Shown: positions 8,621-17,138 of the stretch, piece by piece
How positions within the stretch are numbered: the stretch's first letter is position 1
Layout of the letters: the number at the start of each line of letters is the position of its first letter
Assembly: GCA_951828235.1 (NCBI GenBank)
Contig: OX639965.1
Coordinates: 1,918,212 to 1,982,211 of the forward strand
Direction: 5' to 3'
Length of the DNA: 64,000 nucleotides
From: an uncultured Gammaproteobacteria bacterium
GTDB taxonomy: Bacteria > Pseudomonadota > Gammaproteobacteria > Steroidobacterales > Foliamicaceae
Notes under the pieces: model-generated
Seen by the model: the letters and a program-made list of their open reading frames with translations, nothing else
What the model was told of the DNA's origin: nothing
Databases searched by the model: none
Made by a program: the position numbers and the translations under genes

Positions 8621-9820
8621 TCAGCAGGGCAGGTGAATCAGTTCACGGGGCATGTCGCACAAGTATTCGGGGCCGTGGCGGCCGATCAGCAGGGTGTTCT
8701 CATAGTAAATGCCGCCGAAACCGATTTCGCACACCTCCATGTCCATGTTCACGACCATGCCTTCCTCCAGGTCGAAGCCGCTCAGGCCCGGCGAGGCGCT
8801 GGGCAGTTCCAGGTGCTCCAGTCCGAGGCCGTGCATGAAGGCATGGCGGAAACCCTTGATCCCGGCCCGCTTGCCGACCCTGAGGGCCAATTCGCGCAGA
8901 TCGACCGTATTTGCCCCCGGCCGCATGGCCTCGAAAACGGCTTCCGCGGCGGCGTAGGCCGCATTCCAGTAGCGCTGCAGCTTGGCGCTGGGCGTGCCCA
9001 TCACGCAGGTCCGCTGCATGTCGCCGAAATAGCGCTGCCAGGTGAGCATGGAATCGAAGCACAACTGGTCGCCCTCGCGGATGGGGTAATCGTGGTCGTG
9101 CCACAGCCCCATGCTCTTGTGGCCCGCGCCGACGTAGATGCACCACGGCATGCAGTCCTGTTCGGCCACCGAGAGGTGCCAGGCGCGGCGGATGTCGGAC
9201 CAGTTCACACCCACACCCGCTGCGTCGATCGCCACGCTGAGCGCCTGCTGGTTGCGGCGCCCGGCCTCGCGCATCAGCTCCAGTTCGGCGGACGTCTTGA
9301 CCGCGCGGATGATCGTCATCAGTTCCGGGCGGTCGAAGCATTCAACGCGGGTCAGCCTCTCGGCGCAAAGCGAGGCCAGGCGCGCGTCGTCGAAGCCGAG
9401 CCTGCGGTAGCCGCCCTCGCCGAGCGCTTTGAGCACCGCCTCCACAACGCCCACGCTGGCGGTGGCGCGCGTCGCTTCCATCAGCGCCAGCGTCTTGCGG
9501 TCCGATTCCTCCAGTTCGGCCTCTTCGTCGACGGTGTAGTGGCTGAAGATGTCGTCGCCCACCTGTGTCTCATAGACGCGAAGCTCCGGCATCCAGCTCG
9601 GGTGCTCGGCCAGGTTGGTCAACTCGACGTCGTGCACGATCAGCGTGGCGGGCCGGTCCTCGGCAAGCGGCAGAATTGCGCAGCCGGCCCACTGATAGTC
9701 GAACAGCCAGTCGGATTCGTAGCCGCTGGCGTAGTACACGTTGATGGGCTGCACGCACACCATGGCCTCGAGGCCTGCTTCCTCCATTTTGCCGCGGGCG
9801 CGCTCGAGATTCACCAGCAC
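8621..9820 (-). CDS. M24-family (creatinase/prolidase-fold) protein A
   Basis: A 399-residue protein with the two-domain creatinase/aminopeptidase-P fold. GTG 9820 is chosen because the product then aligns end to end with the paralogue at 18951 (VLVNLERARGKMEEAGLEAM against MLLNRERATELMERDGLNAL); the frame runs on upstream into the bicupin gene. Metal-site residues expected in M24 are two Asp (FDSM and GDMQRT, spacing 11), His in FMHGLGLEHLE, and Glu in YYENT; the first Glu of the usual EPG segment is replaced by NMDME. Reactions in the fold include prolyl-peptide, creatine and DMSP cleavage, so the substrate is open. It starts six bases after the bicupin stop. Confidence 0.85.
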   Translation of the reverse strand: MLVNLERARGKMEEAGLEAMVCVQPINVYYASGYESDWLFDYQWAGCAILPLAEDRPATLIVHDVELTNLAEHPSWMPELRVYETQVGDDIFSHYTVDEEAELEESDRKTLALMEATRATASVGVVEAVLKALGEGGYRRLGFDDARLASLCAERLTRVECFDRPELMTIIRAVKTSAELELMREAGRRNQQALSVAIDAAGVGVNWSDIRRAWHLSVAEQDCMPWCIYVGAGHKSMGLWHDHDYPIREGDQLCFDSMLTWQRYFGDMQRTCVMGTPSAKLQRYWNAAYAAAEAVFEAMRPGANTVDLRELALRVGKRAGIKGFRHAFMHGLGLEHLELPSASPGLSGFDLEEGMVVNMDMEVCEIGFGGIYYENTLLIGRHGPEYLCDMPRELIHLPC

Positions 9821-9825
9821 CTTTG

Positions 9826-10635
9826 TCAGGCCCAGGGGTGGTTCCGGAGGTGGTTGCGGATGAGATCCATGGCCCGCGGGTTTTCGCTGTAATCGATGCC
9901 GAGCAGTCCGTGCGTGAAGCAGAGGTTGACGTTGCCGTTCTTGCTGGCCAGCGGACCGTGGATGACCCCGGCGGGACGGCACATGTAGCTTCCCGTGACC
10001 ATGGTGTAGCCCGCTTCTTCGCCGACTTCGCCGATCAGCACATCGCCCTGCAGGCAGTAGTTTTCCTCGTAGACGGGGTGGGTTTCCATGCCTTCGGCGT
10101 ACCAGCCGGGCATCAGGCCGGCCAGGTGCGTGCTCGCCCTGGTTTCCGGGTCCACGTGCAGGACCTTGACGAAAATTCCGGGCCGAAAATCCTGGGACGG
10201 GTCGCTCGCGTCCAACGGGTTGTGCCAGTCCATGGCGAACGAGTCCAGCGCCGGGATCGCACCGGGCGTTGGGGCGCTCTGATCGGGTCGAAACTCGGGT
10301 CCTTCGAGGAAAACGACGAATGCCCTCGCACCTTCGGGAGAACGCCAGCGGCCTTGCCCGGAGCCGGCCGGGTGGTAGCAGAATCCCCCCGGCCCCAGGC
10401 GATGTTCGCCCATCTGCAACTCCCCGTCGATGACGAACAAGCGCATTTCGACGGCGCAACTCAAGGCGGAAGCGCTGTCAAAGCCGGCCGGCAGGTCCAC
10501 CAGGCCGGTGAAGCCGCGGCTGGCGGGGTCGTTGGCGAGCGGACGCAACCGGGCGCCCGACACCAGGCCCGGCGGGTTCCAGGGGATCGGCGGGACATCG
10601 AGCGCCGCGAGATTTTCTATATGTTCTTTAGTCAT
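9826..10635 (-). CDS. Bicupin A
   Basis: A 269-residue protein with two cupin barrels. ATG 10635 (MTKEHIEN) is preferred to the longer frame because the extra residues are low-complexity. The C-terminal cupin has the metal ligands expected of the fold: ETHPVYEEN and, about 40 residues later, RPAGVIHGP. The N-terminal cupin lacks an HxH motif and is probably structural. Cupins of this type bind Fe, Mn or Zn and act as dioxygenases, isomerases or lyases. It is directly followed by M24 protein A, the same pairing seen on the plus strand (17994 and 18951), which suggests consecutive steps or a complex. Confidence 0.8.
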   Translation of the reverse strand: MTKEHIENLAALDVPPIPWNPPGLVSGARLRPLANDPASRGFTGLVDLPAGFDSASALSCAVEMRLFVIDGELQMGEHRLGPGGFCYHPAGSGQGRWRSPEGARAFVVFLEGPEFRPDQSAPTPGAIPALDSFAMDWHNPLDASDPSQDFRPGIFVKVLHVDPETRASTHLAGLMPGWYAEGMETHPVYEENYCLQGDVLIGEVGEEAGYTMVTGSYMCRPAGVIHGPLASKNGNVNLCFTHGLLGIDYSENPRAMDLIRNHLRNHPWA

Positions 10636-10675
10636 CGCTCGGCTGGTGGAAGTTGACCAGGCGCTGTTGGTCGAT

Positions 10676-10715
10676 GGGAGTGCGGGACGCTGCAAGGGCT
10701 AATGCCCTCACTCCC
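10676..10715. repeat. Intergenic hairpin
   Basis: GGGAGTG at 10676-10682 pairs with CACTCCC at 10709-10715, and an inner AGGGC-TAAT-GCCCT hairpin occupies 10695-10708. It lies in the 84-base gap between the ureidoglycolate-lyase-like and bicupin genes of one operon. There is no T tract, so a processing or stability element is more likely than a terminator. Confidence 0.5.
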
Positions 10716-10719
10716 AGGC

Positions 10720-11271
10720 TCATAGGTCGAAAGTGAGTCGGACGCCGTGCTGCCTGACCAGGTCCTGCTTCTGGATGTCGGGGCCGCGGACCTCACCCGT
10801 GGCGGGATCGGTGTCCAGCAGGCTCTGCGTGGCCTCCCTCCTCAGGACAACAATGATGTCCGCCTCGTCCTCGACGGCGAACGGAAACTCGTGCCAGGTG
10901 CCCAGCTTCATGGTGAAGCCGGCGGAGCCATCGAAGCGATAGGCGCGAACCTGGTCGAGGTCAGGCAGGTCTCCTTCGGTTGGTGGCGCCAGCACGGCGA
11001 TGAACGGCGCGCCGCCCAGCGGAATGAAGGTCTGAGTGTGCTTGAAATGCCGCTCGATCCAGCGCACTTCGAACGGACGCCGCTTCACGTGCGCCAGGCT
11101 CAACTCGGTATCGTCGTCGGAACGAAAATCCACAGGGCGGTACGTCTGCACCGAACCCTCGTAGAACCTGATGGGCAGCGGTTCGGCGGCGGCATGCCGC
11201 CCAAGAAGCTGGCCGCAGGGGGCCACGGACTCAGGCGTGGCCTCCACCAGCGGCAGAATGCGGGTCTTCAT
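10720..11271 (-). CDS. Ureidoglycolate lyase family protein (AllA-like)
   Basis: A 183-residue protein with the AllA pattern: PIRFYEGSV near the start, FIPLGGAPFIAVLAP in the middle and GTWHEFPFAVEDEADIIVVL in the C-terminal half, the last containing the conserved His. AllA cleaves ureidoglycolate to glyoxylate and urea in purine catabolism. No other purine-pathway gene is nearby, so here it may act on a different ureido or hydroxyacyl compound made by the island. ATG 11271 follows a TTG at 11274; the ATG is preferred. It lies 36 bases after the TonB receptor gene. Confidence 0.8.
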   Translation of the reverse strand: MKTRILPLVEATPESVAPCGQLLGRHAAAEPLPIRFYEGSVQTYRPVDFRSDDDTELSLAHVKRRPFEVRWIERHFKHTQTFIPLGGAPFIAVLAPPTEGDLPDLDQVRAYRFDGSAGFTMKLGTWHEFPFAVEDEADIIVVLRREATQSLLDTDPATGEVRGPDIQKQDLVRQHGVRLTFDL

Positions 11272-11307
11272 CAACGTGCGCCCGGGAGCCGGCCTTCCTC
11301 AGGCCCG

Positions 11308-13821
11308 CTAGAACTCGAAGACGGCGCGCACGCCGAAGGTCCGCTTGTCCTGCGGCACCAGGGTCAGCCCCAGCCGGTTGAAGTTGAAGCCGACGCTGAG
11401 CACGCGCGAGAAGTCCGTGTATTCCTGACCCGAGCGCCAGTAGTCCTCATCAAGGGCGTTCTTCACATAGGCCTCCAGCCTCAGGTTTTCCCTTTCCATC
11501 GCAAACCGGACATTCAGCAGCGAGTAGCTCTTGAGCGTGGCCAGGTTGGTCAGGCCGGGGAAGGTCTCGCCCATGTAGGTGAGATCGCCGCGAAGCGACC
11601 AGTCCCAGTTGTTGTCGAAGGTTCCGCCGTAGGTGGATGAGACATTGCCGGACCACTTGGGGAAGCGGCTGGAGCGGTGCCCCTTGACGTTGCGGGTTCC
11701 GCCGAGCGCGTATTCCGCGGACGCCAGGGGGACGAGGAAGTCGGTGAACTCGTTGTCATTGAATGACCAGTTGAAGCTCAGGTCCCAGTCTTCGCTGATC
11801 AGGAAATCCACTTCCAGTTCCACGCCGGAGTACTCCGAACTGCCCGGTGTGCTGATCGGGTTGAAGTTGGGGTTGGTATTGGGTACCGCGTCGCCGTCGT
11901 CGTCGCGGTAAACGGTCACGAAGGTCGGGAAGGGCGCGTTCGCCCATTCCTGCCAGTAGGCCGCCACGTTGGCGACCAGCCGTCCGTCCATCCAGGTGGA
12001 CTTGACGCCGATCTCATAGGCGTCCAGTTCCTGCACCGGTGTCACGTCCACAGCGTCGGCGCCAAGCGCATCGACGTATTGCTGGCACATCGAAGACGTG
12101 CTCGGCAGACCCGTGCGCGGATCGATGAACGGCTCCGTGTAGGTCGTCGGGTTGCAGTTGATGATGTTGGAATTGATGACGCCTGGAAGAATGCCGCGCG
12201 ACGTCGTAATGTAGGCCGTAATGTCCTCGGTAAGGCGATACCTGAGCGAGATCCGGGGCAGGAAGTCCTTGAAATTGATCTCGAAATCGCCGATCCCGTC
12301 GCTGCGCGTGTCGTCCTGCCAGCGCGCTTCCAGGTCCACGGTAAACCGCTCGGTGATGTCGTAGGAAAGCGAACCGTAGAAGGCCTGCACGTCCACGAAA
12401 TCGCCGCCGTCCACGTCTACCGGAATGCGGGCCGGATTGTCGCACTGTGCGGGCGAGCCGAATGCCGCCAGGTTGCCGCAGGCCACCACGAACACGCCGC
12501 CGTTCGAGCTGGTCAGGAACTCCTGCGTGTAGTAGTTGAACCCGCCCAGCCAGCGCAATTTCGCATCCGGCGCCGAGGAAAGGCGTATATCGATGCTCTC
12601 GTCCTCGCCGGCCTGTGGATTGGACACATACCAGGCCTCGTCCGGCGTCATGTCCCAGTCGCGCAGGTTGGCGGCGGCGTTTTCGTTGTAGGCGCCGGTG
12701 GCGACCAGCGCCATGCCGTTGGCGAACTCGTAGTCCAGGACCAGGCTGATGCGCGTAATCTCGCGCTCGATTCCGAAGTGGTCGATGTAGGGCACGCCTT
12801 CGACCTGCGAGGGCGCGTCGATCAGCGAGTCCCGGATGAAATTTTCGAATCCGCTGGGGAAACTGGCGGGACTCAGGGACACGCTGGGGTTGGGGAAACC
12901 GATCTGTCCGCCGGGACCCGGGATGGTGCCGCAGAGGTACTCCCTGGGCATCAGCGTGGTGGGCTGACCGTCGGTGGTCAGGCCCGGAAAGGACTTGCCC
13001 GTGCAGCTGTCGTCCAGCCGCGCCTTGTAGAAGGTCACGCCGGCCGGACCGTCGCTGTCGTCTTGCTGGTAGTAACGCAGCTTGATGCTGACGTTGTCGG
13101 CGGCCTGCACGAACAGGGTCGCGAATGCGGATTCGGAGCGCTGTTCACCCACGCCGACACCGGATGCGTTGCGATACATGGCGCCCTTGTTGAAGTAGCG
13201 CCCTCCGACACGCAGGGCGAGAACCCCGGGAGCAATGGGAATGTCCGCGCTCACGTCCAGTTCATGCTGGTCGTATTGCCCGGCGTCGGCCTTAATCCGG
13301 GCCGAGAATTCCTCCATGTCCGGCGCGCGGGTAATGTAGTTGATGGCGCCGGCGAAAGAGTTACGGCCGAATGCCGCCGACTGCGGACCCTTGATGACCT
13401 CCACTCGCTCCAGGTCGCTCAGCGCCAGTGTCTGCGCGCCTTGCAGCGCGAAAACGCCATCTACGAAAAGCGATGCGGTCTGCAGGGTGGAATATTCGCT
13501 GCCTTCAACGCCGCGGAAGCGGATGTTGCTGAACAGCCGCCCAGGGCGTGTTCCGGCCAGCTCGTTGTTGAACTGCATGCCGGCCGTCTGGAACGAAATG
13601 TCCTCCAGGTCGACATAACCGCCACGTTCAAGTTCCTCCCCGGTAAACGCCGTGATCGAAAGCGGCACGTCCTGGATGCTCTCTTCGCGTTTTCGGGCGG
13701 TCACCACGATTTCTTCCAGCGCGGCCACCTGGGCCGATGCTGTAGGCAAGACGAAGCTGGTTAGCGGAATGAGCAGAAACGGCGCAATCGCGCCGCAGGT
13801 GGTAAAGCGAATCAGGTTCAT
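11308..13821 (-). CDS. TonB-dependent outer-membrane receptor (island receptor 2)
   Basis: An 837-residue receptor. ATG 13821 is chosen because GGGGGA lies just upstream and the protein then begins with a clean signal peptide ending near PTASAQ. The TonB-box/plug segment LEEIVVTARKREESIQDVP is typical of the large group that imports sugars, aromatics and other organics. The plug continues with VEVIKGPQSAAFGRNSFAGA and the barrel ends in VFEF. As the first gene of the minus-strand operon it is expressed from the divergent promoter region at 13822-13938, whose leader contains a terminator-like hairpin. Confidence 0.92.
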   Translation of the reverse strand: MNLIRFTTCGAIAPFLLIPLTSFVLPTASAQVAALEEIVVTARKREESIQDVPLSITAFTGEELERGGYVDLEDISFQTAGMQFNNELAGTRPGRLFSNIRFRGVEGSEYSTLQTASLFVDGVFALQGAQTLALSDLERVEVIKGPQSAAFGRNSFAGAINYITRAPDMEEFSARIKADAGQYDQHELDVSADIPIAPGVLALRVGGRYFNKGAMYRNASGVGVGEQRSESAFATLFVQAADNVSIKLRYYQQDDSDGPAGVTFYKARLDDSCTGKSFPGLTTDGQPTTLMPREYLCGTIPGPGGQIGFPNPSVSLSPASFPSGFENFIRDSLIDAPSQVEGVPYIDHFGIEREITRISLVLDYEFANGMALVATGAYNENAAANLRDWDMTPDEAWYVSNPQAGEDESIDIRLSSAPDAKLRWLGGFNYYTQEFLTSSNGGVFVVACGNLAAFGSPAQCDNPARIPVDVDGGDFVDVQAFYGSLSYDITERFTVDLEARWQDDTRSDGIGDFEINFKDFLPRISLRYRLTEDITAYITTSRGILPGVINSNIINCNPTTYTEPFIDPRTGLPSTSSMCQQYVDALGADAVDVTPVQELDAYEIGVKSTWMDGRLVANVAAYWQEWANAPFPTFVTVYRDDDGDAVPNTNPNFNPISTPGSSEYSGVELEVDFLISEDWDLSFNWSFNDNEFTDFLVPLASAEYALGGTRNVKGHRSSRFPKWSGNVSSTYGGTFDNNWDWSLRGDLTYMGETFPGLTNLATLKSYSLLNVRFAMERENLRLEAYVKNALDEDYWRSGQEYTDFSRVLSVGFNFNRLGLTLVPQDKRTFGVRAVFEF

Positions 13822-13849
13822 GGTGTCCCCCAATGCTGTCGTCCGTGCC

Positions 13850-13877
13850 AAAAAAACGGCGCAGCTTCGATGCGCCG
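13850..13877 (-). terminator. Intrinsic-terminator-like hairpin in the receptor-gene leader
   Basis: Read on the minus strand: CGGCGCA, a seven-base loop, TGCGCCG, then seven T residues (13856-13850). It lies 29 bases upstream of the receptor ATG and downstream of any promoter in the divergent region, so it would stop transcription before the operon. This suggests attenuation by an unknown signal. Alternatively it is simply a hairpin that tunes mRNA decay. Confidence 0.55.
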
Positions 13878-13906
13878 ATCAACCGAGCGTGTAAAACGCG
13901 TCTTTC

Positions 13907-13912
13907 TATAAT
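13907..13912 (+). promoter_or_regulatory. Candidate -10 box of the plus-strand operon, in the divergent promoter region
   Basis: A perfect TATAAT at 13907-13912, 26 bases before the methyltransferase ATG, with GGGAG at 13929-13933 as ribosome-binding site. No good -35 box is visible at the usual distance, which would fit an activator-dependent promoter. On the opposite strand TTGAGG (13939-13934) and TATATT (13915-13910), spacer 18, are a weak match for the receptor promoter. The two would overlap and compete. Confidence 0.4.
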
Positions 13913-13938
13913 ATAGTCCAACTCGCCTGGGAGCCTCA

Positions 13939-15027
13939 ATGACAGCCATTCTGGACATTCAGCGCAGCCGTGCGGAGCAGGCGCGGCTCGATTTCGTAGG
14001 GGGCCTGATGGCCTTCAATTCGACCGGGTTCGGACCCGCGATGGGCGCCTACTATCGCGAAAACGAGACCAGGTTGAAGGATCCTTGCGACATTCGGGAA
14101 GTGGGCGGGCTGATGGAACAGGGCCACGCTTACCGCTTCGGCGCCTTTTTCGAGCGCCACAACCACGCGCAGATGTTCCGCGCCATCCTGGATATACTCG
14201 AACGCCAGGGGGACGAGGTGCGGGCCTGGCTGGACGACTGCAATGCACCGGGGTCGCTGGGCAGCCTGGAGCTGGACACGCAACTGGAAACGCCCCGCTA
14301 CTACCGCAAGATCGAGATTCACACGCAGCCGGGCAACTACCACGCCGAGTTCGCCGGCATTCTGTATCACCGGATGATCAGCCCGTTCCTGGTGGGCCGC
14401 GACGACGGCGACGAGATGGGCTGGAACCTGGCGCGCGCCGTGCCCCAGGGCGATTACCGGCGCATCCTGGACCTCGGCTGCGGCGTCGGGAAGAGCACGT
14501 TCCCCTATTGCGAGCTTTACCCGGATGCCGAAGTTGTGGGTCTGGACTACGCGGCGTCCATGCTGAAGTACGGCCACAGACTGGCCGAGTCACGCGGCCA
14601 CAAGGTTCACTTCACCCAGCGGCTGGCCGAGGATACCGGCTACCCGGACGCAAGTTTCGACGTGGTCAGCGCCGTATGGCTGTTTCACGAACTGCCCGGC
14701 AAGGTGCGCGCCGCCGTCGTTCGCGAAGCACACCGGCTGCTGCGTCCCGGCGGCATCTTCGCGATCATGGAATCGCCGCCGTTCAAGGTGCTGCAGGAGG
14801 ACTTCAGTCCGCTGTCGGCGTTTCTGCTGGATTCCACCGGGCGGCGAATGGAAGACCCCTTCCTGCCGGGATTCCTTGCCGAGGACCGCGTGCGAATGTT
14901 CGAGGAAGGCGGTTTCGGCCTGGTCCGCGACGTGCCGCTGCCCAACGAGCTGACCGGCTGGGGATTCGGCGGCGAGTACTTTTTCGGCGCCTATCCCTGG
15001 TGGGCCACGATCGGGGTCAGACCATGA
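13939..15027 (+). CDS. Class I SAM-dependent methyltransferase
   Basis: A 362-residue protein. Residues from about 174 carry a Rossmann methyltransferase domain: SAM-binding motif I ILDLGCGVGKST, acidic motif II VVGLDYAASML, and motif IV-like DVVSAVWLFHELPG followed by AHRLLRPGGIFAIME. The first 170 residues have no motif I recognise and may bind the substrate. It opens the plus-strand operon and overlaps the next gene by four bases (ATGA). The acceptor is unknown. A small-molecule substrate is likelier than RNA or protein because the neighbours are small-molecule enzymes. Confidence 0.85.
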   Translation: MTAILDIQRSRAEQARLDFVGGLMAFNSTGFGPAMGAYYRENETRLKDPCDIREVGGLMEQGHAYRFGAFFERHNHAQMFRAILDILERQGDEVRAWLDDCNAPGSLGSLELDTQLETPRYYRKIEIHTQPGNYHAEFAGILYHRMISPFLVGRDDGDEMGWNLARAVPQGDYRRILDLGCGVGKSTFPYCELYPDAEVVGLDYAASMLKYGHRLAESRGHKVHFTQRLAEDTGYPDASFDVVSAVWLFHELPGKVRAAVVREAHRLLRPGGIFAIMESPPFKVLQEDFSPLSAFLLDSTGRRMEDPFLPGFLAEDRVRMFEEGGFGLVRDVPLPNELTGWGFGGEYFFGAYPWWATIGVRP

Positions 15028-15413
15028 GCAATGATATGGAAAGCCGCTTTCGGGCGATTACGCACAAGCTTTGGGGCGATGAACAGGGCGAGGAAATCTA
15101 TCAGTGGATCGTCACGTCCCGCCCGCCCGCGTTCCACGCGAAGCTGCGCGAAGTCATGGTGCCGATCTGGGAAATGGACCGGGTGGATCTTCGCACCAAG
15201 ATCCTGTGCAGCATCGCGATGTTTACCGCCACCCACAAGCAGGAAGTGGAATTCTTCATGAAGATGGCGGCCCATCACGGCATTCCCCGCGAAGAAGTAG
15301 AGGAAATCCTGTTGCTGGCGGGCCTGGAGTTCGGCTTTCCGGCCGCCGAGATGGCTATCGACATCCTCACGCGCGTTTATGCCGAGCACGAAGCCCGTTC
15401 CGAAGCGGGTTGA
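15024..15413 (+). CDS. Carboxymuconolactone decarboxylase-family protein 1
   Basis: A 129-residue all-helical protein of the CMD/AhpD family. The signature region is RTKILCSIAMFTATHKQEVE, then AAHHGIPREEVEEILLLAG. The CxxC pair of AhpD peroxidase-type members is absent, so a decarboxylase or isomerase-like role, as in gamma-carboxymuconolactone decarboxylase, is more plausible. It is coupled to the methyltransferase by an ATGA overlap. A second member closes the operon at 20166. Confidence 0.82.
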   Translation: MSNDMESRFRAITHKLWGDEQGEEIYQWIVTSRPPAFHAKLREVMVPIWEMDRVDLRTKILCSIAMFTATHKQEVEFFMKMAAHHGIPREEVEEILLLAGLEFGFPAAEMAIDILTRVYAEHEARSEAG

Positions 15414-15439
15414 CCGACGGCCCGCCCGATCAGGCATCG

Positions 15440-16282
15440 ATGTCGCGTCCGCGAGTTGAGTTTCTGCGTCTGGACGGCGTGGCGATGACGCCGTCCGCGG
15501 CGCCCGGTTTCGGGCATGGCCTGCGTGCGGCTGTCCTGAGCGCTCAGCCCGGCGACTCGGGGGCCAGCACACTGCTGGTGCAGGCCGAGCCCTGGTGGTG
15601 CTCCCACGACGGCGGCGCCCTGGAGAACGACCTCGAAATACTCCTGCTGGAAGGTGATCTGCGCCTCGGCGAATGCACGTTTGCGCGCGGCAGTTATGCG
15701 TTTCTGCCTCGGGGCCTGTCCCTGGACGGCGCCGGTTCCCGCAGCGGGTTTACCGCGCTTTGGATGAGCGAAGGCCGTTCGGGTCTGTCCAGGGATGCCA
15801 ATCCGGCGGCGGCTTATGAGGAAGGGAGAAAGACCGGACCGCTGGACGTCAACACCGTTGCATGGCAGCCTGTGCCCGACTTTCCCGGCCGAACGAGCGA
15901 AGAGGCGGGGTCCGGCCTGAAGGTACGCAGGCTGCGCAGCGATCCGGTAAGCGGCGCCTACACGCTGATGACGTATCAGCAGCCCGGATGGAGCGATCCG
16001 CGGCTGGAAGCGCACGAAACCTGGGAGGAACTGGTGCTGTTGGAGGGCGATTACCTGATGGGTGAGACCGGAATGATTACTTCGGGCTCCTATATCTTCC
16101 GCCCGGGCGAGAAACCGCACGGACCGCAGGCCACGCGCGGGGGCTGCGTCTGGTTTTGCCGCGGCGAAAAGGAAATCGACTTCCGGTTCACCCAGCCGGA
16201 CTGGACCGCGCCGCGATGCCGCGAATACCTGGCGCAGTCCGCGCCGGACCCGCAACCGCAACTCTGGGGCAGCTGGAGCTAG
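15440..16282 (+). CDS. Bicupin B
   Basis: A 280-residue two-cupin protein related to those at 9826 and 17994. ATG 15440 (MSRPRVEF) lies 27 bases after the CMD stop; the open frame further upstream is a shadow of the CMD gene. The C-terminal cupin has EAHETWEELVLLEGDYLMGE and FRPGEKPHGPQ, giving a His/Glu/His ligand set; the N-terminal half (LEILLLEGDLRLGE) lacks His ligands. Likely a metal-dependent enzyme on the island's substrate. The reaction is not identifiable from sequence. Confidence 0.78.
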   Translation: MSRPRVEFLRLDGVAMTPSAAPGFGHGLRAAVLSAQPGDSGASTLLVQAEPWWCSHDGGALENDLEILLLEGDLRLGECTFARGSYAFLPRGLSLDGAGSRSGFTALWMSEGRSGLSRDANPAAAYEEGRKTGPLDVNTVAWQPVPDFPGRTSEEAGSGLKVRRLRSDPVSGAYTLMTYQQPGWSDPRLEAHETWEELVLLEGDYLMGETGMITSGSYIFRPGEKPHGPQATRGGCVWFCRGEKEIDFRFTQPDWTAPRCREYLAQSAPDPQPQLWGSWS

Positions 16283-16303
16283 TGGCGTGACACGGCACTA
16301 GCC

Positions 16304-17128
16304 ATGGCCGGATATACGCGCCCTTTCACACCGAACGGCGAGGCCTCCATGCTGGAGCCGCTGCCGTGGCGTTTTGCCGGCAACCTGCTGCTGTTTCACT
16401 TCCGGGCCGATCCCGATGCGATCGCGGCCTACCTGCCGGAGCCGCTTACCCCTTCCGATCCGCCCGATGAAGCCTATGTGTGGAGCCCGCATCTGAAGTG
16501 TTATCCCGAGGGCGTTGCGCCCGAGGACTGGCCGGCCGCGCGCAGTCATTACGACGTTGCCGTGATCGGCTTGCCATGCAGGCTGCACGGCGAGCGCACC
16601 ATGTTTTCCACCTTCCAGTGGTGCAACCGCGACTGGCTGGTGCTGCTGAGCTGGTTTCTGGGCGCTTGTTCCAAGCAGGCGGAAATCGAAACCAGCGGGC
16701 TGCACCCCCTGCTGCCCGGCATGACCCAGGATGGTGGGCTGGGCACGCGGCTCAAGCGCACCGTCAGCCGTCACGGAGAGGCCGTCATGCGGATGGAGTT
16801 CTCGCCGCAGCGCGTAATCGACCTGGCGGAGCTTGAGTTCTATACGCGCAACCTGCCGCTCACCTGCATGCGCCACGTTCCCGACTGCCATGTGCCGCCC
16901 CTGGGCAAGCCGCTGGTGCACGACCTTACGCAGATGGTGATGAGCGGCCTTGAGCAGGGCGAGACGCTGGCCGGCGAGGGCAGTCTCGAGTTCTGCCCGG
17001 CCGACAACGAGGAACTGATGCCGCTGGCGCCGAAGGAAGTGCTGGGCGCATACTGGATGCCGATGGGGTTCATGCTGGACGGGGTGCGGATCGTGCATCA
17101 GTACGACGCCGCGATCTCTCCGCAATAG
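16304..17128 (+). CDS. Acetoacetate decarboxylase-like protein
   Basis: A 274-residue protein that resembles the acetoacetate decarboxylase (ADC) fold: an N-terminal LPWRFAGNLLLFHFRAD region, a central FLGACSKQAEIETSG that aligns with the GFPKK active-site loop of ADC, and a long beta-rich C-terminus. The single Lys in that loop is the likely Schiff-base residue. ADC relatives catalyse decarboxylation, aldol or dehydration chemistry through a lysine imine. It lies 21 bases after bicupin B and 10 before the hydrolase. Similarity is moderate, so the reaction should not be assumed. Confidence 0.65.
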   Translation: MAGYTRPFTPNGEASMLEPLPWRFAGNLLLFHFRADPDAIAAYLPEPLTPSDPPDEAYVWSPHLKCYPEGVAPEDWPAARSHYDVAVIGLPCRLHGERTMFSTFQWCNRDWLVLLSWFLGACSKQAEIETSGLHPLLPGMTQDGGLGTRLKRTVSRHGEAVMRMEFSPQRVIDLAELEFYTRNLPLTCMRHVPDCHVPPLGKPLVHDLTQMVMSGLEQGETLAGEGSLEFCPADNEELMPLAPKEVLGAYWMPMGFMLDGVRIVHQYDAAISPQ

Positions 17129-17138
17129 GGAGGACGGA

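Noticed and set aside
10676..10715. Hairpin between two operon genes as a Rho-independent terminator
   Set aside because: No T tract follows on either strand.
12079..13764. A 561-codon plus-strand frame
   Set aside because: Shadow of TonB receptor 2; low-complexity composition and no signal or motif.
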